Assembly (NCBI RefSeq): GCF_946222605.1
Contig: NZ_CAMIIE010000066.1
Location: 1 to 15,669 of the forward strand
Direction of reading: 5' to 3'
DNA from: an uncultured Acidocella sp.
Lineage (GTDB): Bacteria; Pseudomonadota; Alphaproteobacteria; Acetobacterales; Acetobacteraceae
DNA: 15,669 nt
The notes beneath the pieces were generated by a model. That model was not told the origin of the DNA. It worked only from the letters and a program-made list of their open reading frames with translations, and did not search any database. The position numbers were made by a program, and so were the translations under genes. Within the stretch, counting starts at the first letter, position 1. The number at the start of each line of letters is the position of its first letter. This document shows positions 13,164 to 15,669 of this stretch, in pieces.

Positions 13164-14174
13164 ATGGAACGGATTTCTGCCGATGTGGCGATCATAGGCG
13201 CTGGCCCGGCCGGCATGTTCGCGGTGTTCGAATGCGGGATGCTGAAAATGTCCTGCGTGCTGATCGATGCGCTGGACGAGCTGGGCGGGCAATGCGTCGC
13301 CCTCTATCCGGAAAAGCCGATCTACGACATTCCCGCCCATCCCGGCATCGAGGGCGGCGCGCTGATCGCCAAGCTGGAAGAGCAGATCGCGCCGTTCGAC
13401 TGCGCGAAGCTGCTGGGCCGCCAAGTCACCGGCCTCGCCGGTGCGGCGGGCGATTTCACCCTGACCACCAGCGCCGGCGACGAGGTGAAGGCCAAAGCCG
13501 TGATCCTGGCGGCCGGCGCCGGCGCCTTCGGCCCCAACCGCCCGCCTTTGGACGGGCTGGAGGCGTTCGAGGCCAGCGGGGCGGTGCGCTATTATGTAAA
13601 GAAGCGTGAGGATCTGCGCGGCAAGCGCGTGGTCATCGCCGGTGGCGGGGATTCGGCGGTGGATTGGGCGCTGGCGCTGCAGGGCATCGCCGCCAGCATC
13701 GCCGTGGTGCATCGCCGCCCGAAATTCCGCGCCGCCCCTGAGAGCACCGCCCAGCTCGACGCGCTGGCCGCCGAAGGCAAGGTAGAGATGGTGATCCCCT
13801 ATCAGCTCCACGCCCTGCACGGCGCGGGCGGCGCGCTGGAAGCGGTGGAGGTGGCGGACCTTGATGGCGCCACCAAGCATCTGCCCGCCGACGTGCTGCT
13901 GCCCTTCTTCGGGCTGGCGATGGAGCTGGGGCCGATCAATGATTGGGGGCTGGGTCTGGAAAAGAGCCATGTCGCCGTCACCCCGTATAATATGCAAACC
14001 TCCCTGCCCGGCGTGTTCGCGGTGGGCGATATCTGCACCTATCCCGGCAAGCTGAAGCTGATCCTGCAAGGCTTCGCCGAAGGCGCGATGGCGGCGCATG
14101 CGATCTACCCGATCGTGAATCCGGACACGGCACTGCATTTCGAATATTCCACCACCAAAGGCGTGCCGGGTTGA
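13164..14174 (+). CDS. Ferredoxin/flavodoxin-NADP(+) reductase, thioredoxin-reductase-like type
   Basis: A 336-residue flavoprotein of the YumC/type 2 FNR group, which passes electrons between NADPH and ferredoxin. The FAD-binding motif IIGAGPAGMFA is at 10-20. GGQCVALYPEKPIYDIP (41-57) is characteristic of this group, the NADP site is GGGDSAVDWA (160-169) with HRRPKFRA (183-190), and the C-terminal flavin contact is FAVGDICTYPGKLKLI (285-300). The CxxC redox pair of true thioredoxin reductase is absent from its position after the NADP motif, which separates it from TrxB. The tail FEYSTTKG is also typical. ATG 13164 gives the expected N-terminus; the TTG at 13128 adds a basic extension unlike the family. 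Only a weak purine stretch precedes the ATG. The stop TGA overlaps the TTG start of the next gene. Confidence 0.94.
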   Translation: MERISADVAIIGAGPAGMFAVFECGMLKMSCVLIDALDELGGQCVALYPEKPIYDIPAHPGIEGGALIAKLEEQIAPFDCAKLLGRQVTGLAGAAGDFTLTTSAGDEVKAKAVILAAGAGAFGPNRPPLDGLEAFEASGAVRYYVKKREDLRGKRVVIAGGGDSAVDWALALQGIAASIAVVHRRPKFRAAPESTAQLDALAAEGKVEMVIPYQLHALHGAGGALEAVEVADLDGATKHLPADVLLPFFGLAMELGPINDWGLGLEKSHVAVTPYNMQTSLPGVFAVGDICTYPGKLKLILQGFAEGAMAAHAIYPIVNPDTALHFEYSTTKGVPG

Positions 14175-15610
14175 TCGCAGCCGGGCGCAGCCTGCTGCAG
14201 GCGCGCCCGCTCCTGGTTTGCTGTCTATTGGCCCTGGCCCTGCGCTTGCCTCTGGCGATCTGGGGCCAGAATTTCATCTCACCCGATGAAATCGCGCAAT
14301 ATCTCGGCGAGGCGCATCGGCTGGTCTACGGCCAGGGGCCGGTGCCCTGGGAATATCAGGTCGGCCTGCGCTCCTGGCTGCTGCCCGGGCTGCTCGCCGG
14401 GCCGATGGAGCTGGCCAAGCTGGCCCAGCTTTCCCCCTATGCCGGTATCGTGCTGGTGCGCATCCTGCTCTGTTTCGCCTCGCTCAGCCTGGTCTGGGCC
14501 GGTTTCGTCTGGGGGCGGATGGCGCATGGCCCGCGCGGCGGGCTGATCGCCGGCGGACTGGCCGCACTCTGGCCGGATCTCTGGCTGATGGCCCCGCACC
14601 CGCTGGAGGAGGCGCTGGCCGCCTATTGCCTGGTTCCCGCCGCCTGCCTCGCCAATCTGAAGCACAGCGCGCTTCATGTGCTGATTGGCGGGTTTCTGCT
14701 GGGGTTGAGCTTTGCCCTGCGGGAGCCGCTGGCCCCGGCGATCGCCATTATCGGCATCGCGCTATGCGGCCGCAGCGTGCGCGGCTGGGCGCTGGGGCTG
14801 GGGGCGGCTGCGTTTCCCGTACTCCTGGTCGGCGGGTTGGACTGGCTGAGCTGGGGCCAGCCTTTCCGCTCTTTCTGGCTCAATATCGCGCTCAACCTCG
14901 CCCTGGGGCGCGGCGCCAGCGGCTTATTCAGCCCATCGCCACCGCTGCTCTACTTTGCCGGGCTGGCGCTGGACTGGCTGTGGACGCTGCCGCTGCTGCT
15001 CTGGCTGGCCTGGCGCGGGGCGCGGCTCGCCCCCGCCGCGGGCCTGGCGGCGCTGGCGCTGATCCTGGAACATAGCCTGATCTCCCATAAGGAATTCCGC
15101 TACATCTTCCCGGCCCTCGCCTTGCTGGTGCCGCTGGCCGGCATCGGCCTGGCCGGGCTGCGGCGCGCGCGGTCGGTGTTTCTGGTCACGCTCCTGCTGG
15201 TCTCCGGGCCGCTCCGTAGCCCGTTCCTCAGCCAGTCTCTCACCCTCTCCCGCCACGCCTTCGCGCTCTATCATGCGCTCGCCGCACGCCATCCCAGACT
15301 GGTCGCGGTGGAATATGCCGATACGCGTTTCATGCCGCTGGCGCCCTTATTCGGAGCGACCGCCTTCACCACCCTCCAAGGCGCAGCGCAGGCCGATGCC
15401 ATCGTCGCCGCCGCAAGCTCACCCAACATTCCCCCCGGCTTCACCCGCTTGCTTTGCGTCACCCGCGACCTTGGCGCGGCCGGGCCAGCCAATCCGCGTA
15501 TCTGCGCCTGGACCCGCACCGAGAGCGCGCTGCCCGTCTCTGGCGATGTACCGCCCTTGCAGCTCGCTTTCCCCGCCGCCGCCCAGCCCTTCCGGATCCG
15601 GCCGCCATGA
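14171..15610 (+). CDS. GT22-type (ALG9/PIG-B-like) mannosyltransferase, multi-pass membrane protein
   Basis: A 479-residue protein with many hydrophobic segments, the first at about residues 12-31. It has the two hallmarks of glycosyltransferase family 22: an acidic pair in the first external loop, FISPDEIAQYLGEAHRLVYG (D39, E40 as the likely catalytic acids), and HKEFRYIFPALALLVPL (H306-K307-E308, R310), the motif shared with eukaryotic PIG-B, ALG9 and ALG12. Family members transfer mannose from a polyprenyl-phosphate-mannose donor on the outer side of the membrane. The bacterial acceptor (a lipid, glycan or hopanoid-type molecule) is unknown. The C-terminal 100 or so residues are less hydrophobic and may be extracytoplasmic. 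The start TTG 14171 overlaps the reductase stop as TTGA, and its own TGA overlaps the next ATG. The TTG start is inferred from this coupling. Confidence 0.8.
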   Translation: MIAAGRSLLQARPLLVCCLLALALRLPLAIWGQNFISPDEIAQYLGEAHRLVYGQGPVPWEYQVGLRSWLLPGLLAGPMELAKLAQLSPYAGIVLVRILLCFASLSLVWAGFVWGRMAHGPRGGLIAGGLAALWPDLWLMAPHPLEEALAAYCLVPAACLANLKHSALHVLIGGFLLGLSFALREPLAPAIAIIGIALCGRSVRGWALGLGAAAFPVLLVGGLDWLSWGQPFRSFWLNIALNLALGRGASGLFSPSPPLLYFAGLALDWLWTLPLLLWLAWRGARLAPAAGLAALALILEHSLISHKEFRYIFPALALLVPLAGIGLAGLRRARSVFLVTLLLVSGPLRSPFLSQSLTLSRHAFALYHALAARHPRLVAVEYADTRFMPLAPLFGATAFTTLQGAAQADAIVAAASSPNIPPGFTRLLCVTRDLGAAGPANPRICAWTRTESALPVSGDVPPLQLAFPAAAQPFRIRPP

Positions 15611-15669
15611 GATCACGCCTCGCCGCGCATCCGCTCGGCTGCGTCATGATCCTGGCCCTGGCGCTGCGC
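15607..15669 (+). CDS. Start of a second membrane protein, probably a GT22 paralogue (partial)
   Basis: The first 21 codons of a gene that begins at ATG 15607, overlapping the previous stop as ATGA, and runs off the window. The visible N-terminus has basic residues followed by a hydrophobic stretch ending LALALR. It lines up with residues 7-25 of the preceding mannosyltransferase: S-x-L-x-A-x-P-L, then LALALR at the same spacing. This suggests a tandem duplicate, though 21 residues of mostly hydrophobic sequence are weak proof. Confidence 0.6.
   Translation, partial: MRSRLAAHPLGCVMILALALR

Noticed and set aside
13104..14138. 344-residue minus-strand frame opposite the ferredoxin reductase
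   Set aside because: The plus strand encodes an unmistakable flavoprotein with FAD and NADP motifs. The reverse reading is His/Gln/Arg-rich without motifs.

Overview
The window is GC-rich, gene-dense bacterial chromosome. The gene order tsaE - MurU-type nucleotidyltransferase - addB - addA - trxA, with the alphaproteobacterial form of AddAB, a CHCC zinc-finger protein beside polA and a YumC-like ferredoxin-NADP reductase, points to an alphaproteobacterium. An acetic-acid-bacteria-like (Acetobacteraceae/Rhodospirillales) origin is my best guess, but no rRNA or other decisive marker is present and the genus cannot be named.

Layout. Bases 1-182 hold the 3' end of an Lrp/AsnC-family regulator. 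Next comes an AT-rich stretch (about 183-790) carrying one unrecognised four-helix membrane protein on the minus strand. Its base composition is unlike everything around it. Bases 793-3689 (minus) hold a CHCC zinc-finger protein translationally coupled to DNA polymerase I. A lipoprotein-like alpha/beta hydrolase (about 3660-4715, plus) runs divergently from that pair and ends at a strong hairpin shared with the convergent operon. Bases 4770-12960 (minus) form one long run: tsaE, a MurU-like nucleotidyltransferase, addB, addA, trxA and a YciA-type acyl-CoA thioesterase. All junctions overlap except the 55-base addA-trxA gap. Bases 12962-13105 are a 144-bp nested palindromic repeat abutting the tsaE start codon. 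Bases 13164-15669 (plus) hold a ferredoxin-NADP reductase coupled to a GT22-type mannosyltransferase, which overlaps the start of what looks like a second copy of the same family.

How the genes fit together. The minus-strand operon combines tRNA t6A synthesis (TsaE), cell-wall sugar recycling (MurU), double-strand-break repair (AddAB) and thiol redox (TrxA). This is a conserved mixed housekeeping cluster rather than one pathway. No coherent new multi-gene system is evident. The points most worth following are the palindromic repeat at 12962-13105, the loss of every 3'-5' exonuclease metal ligand in PolA, the absence of the AmgK kinase gene between tsaE and murU, the AT-rich membrane-protein insertion, and the coupled tandem GT22 glycosyltransferases.
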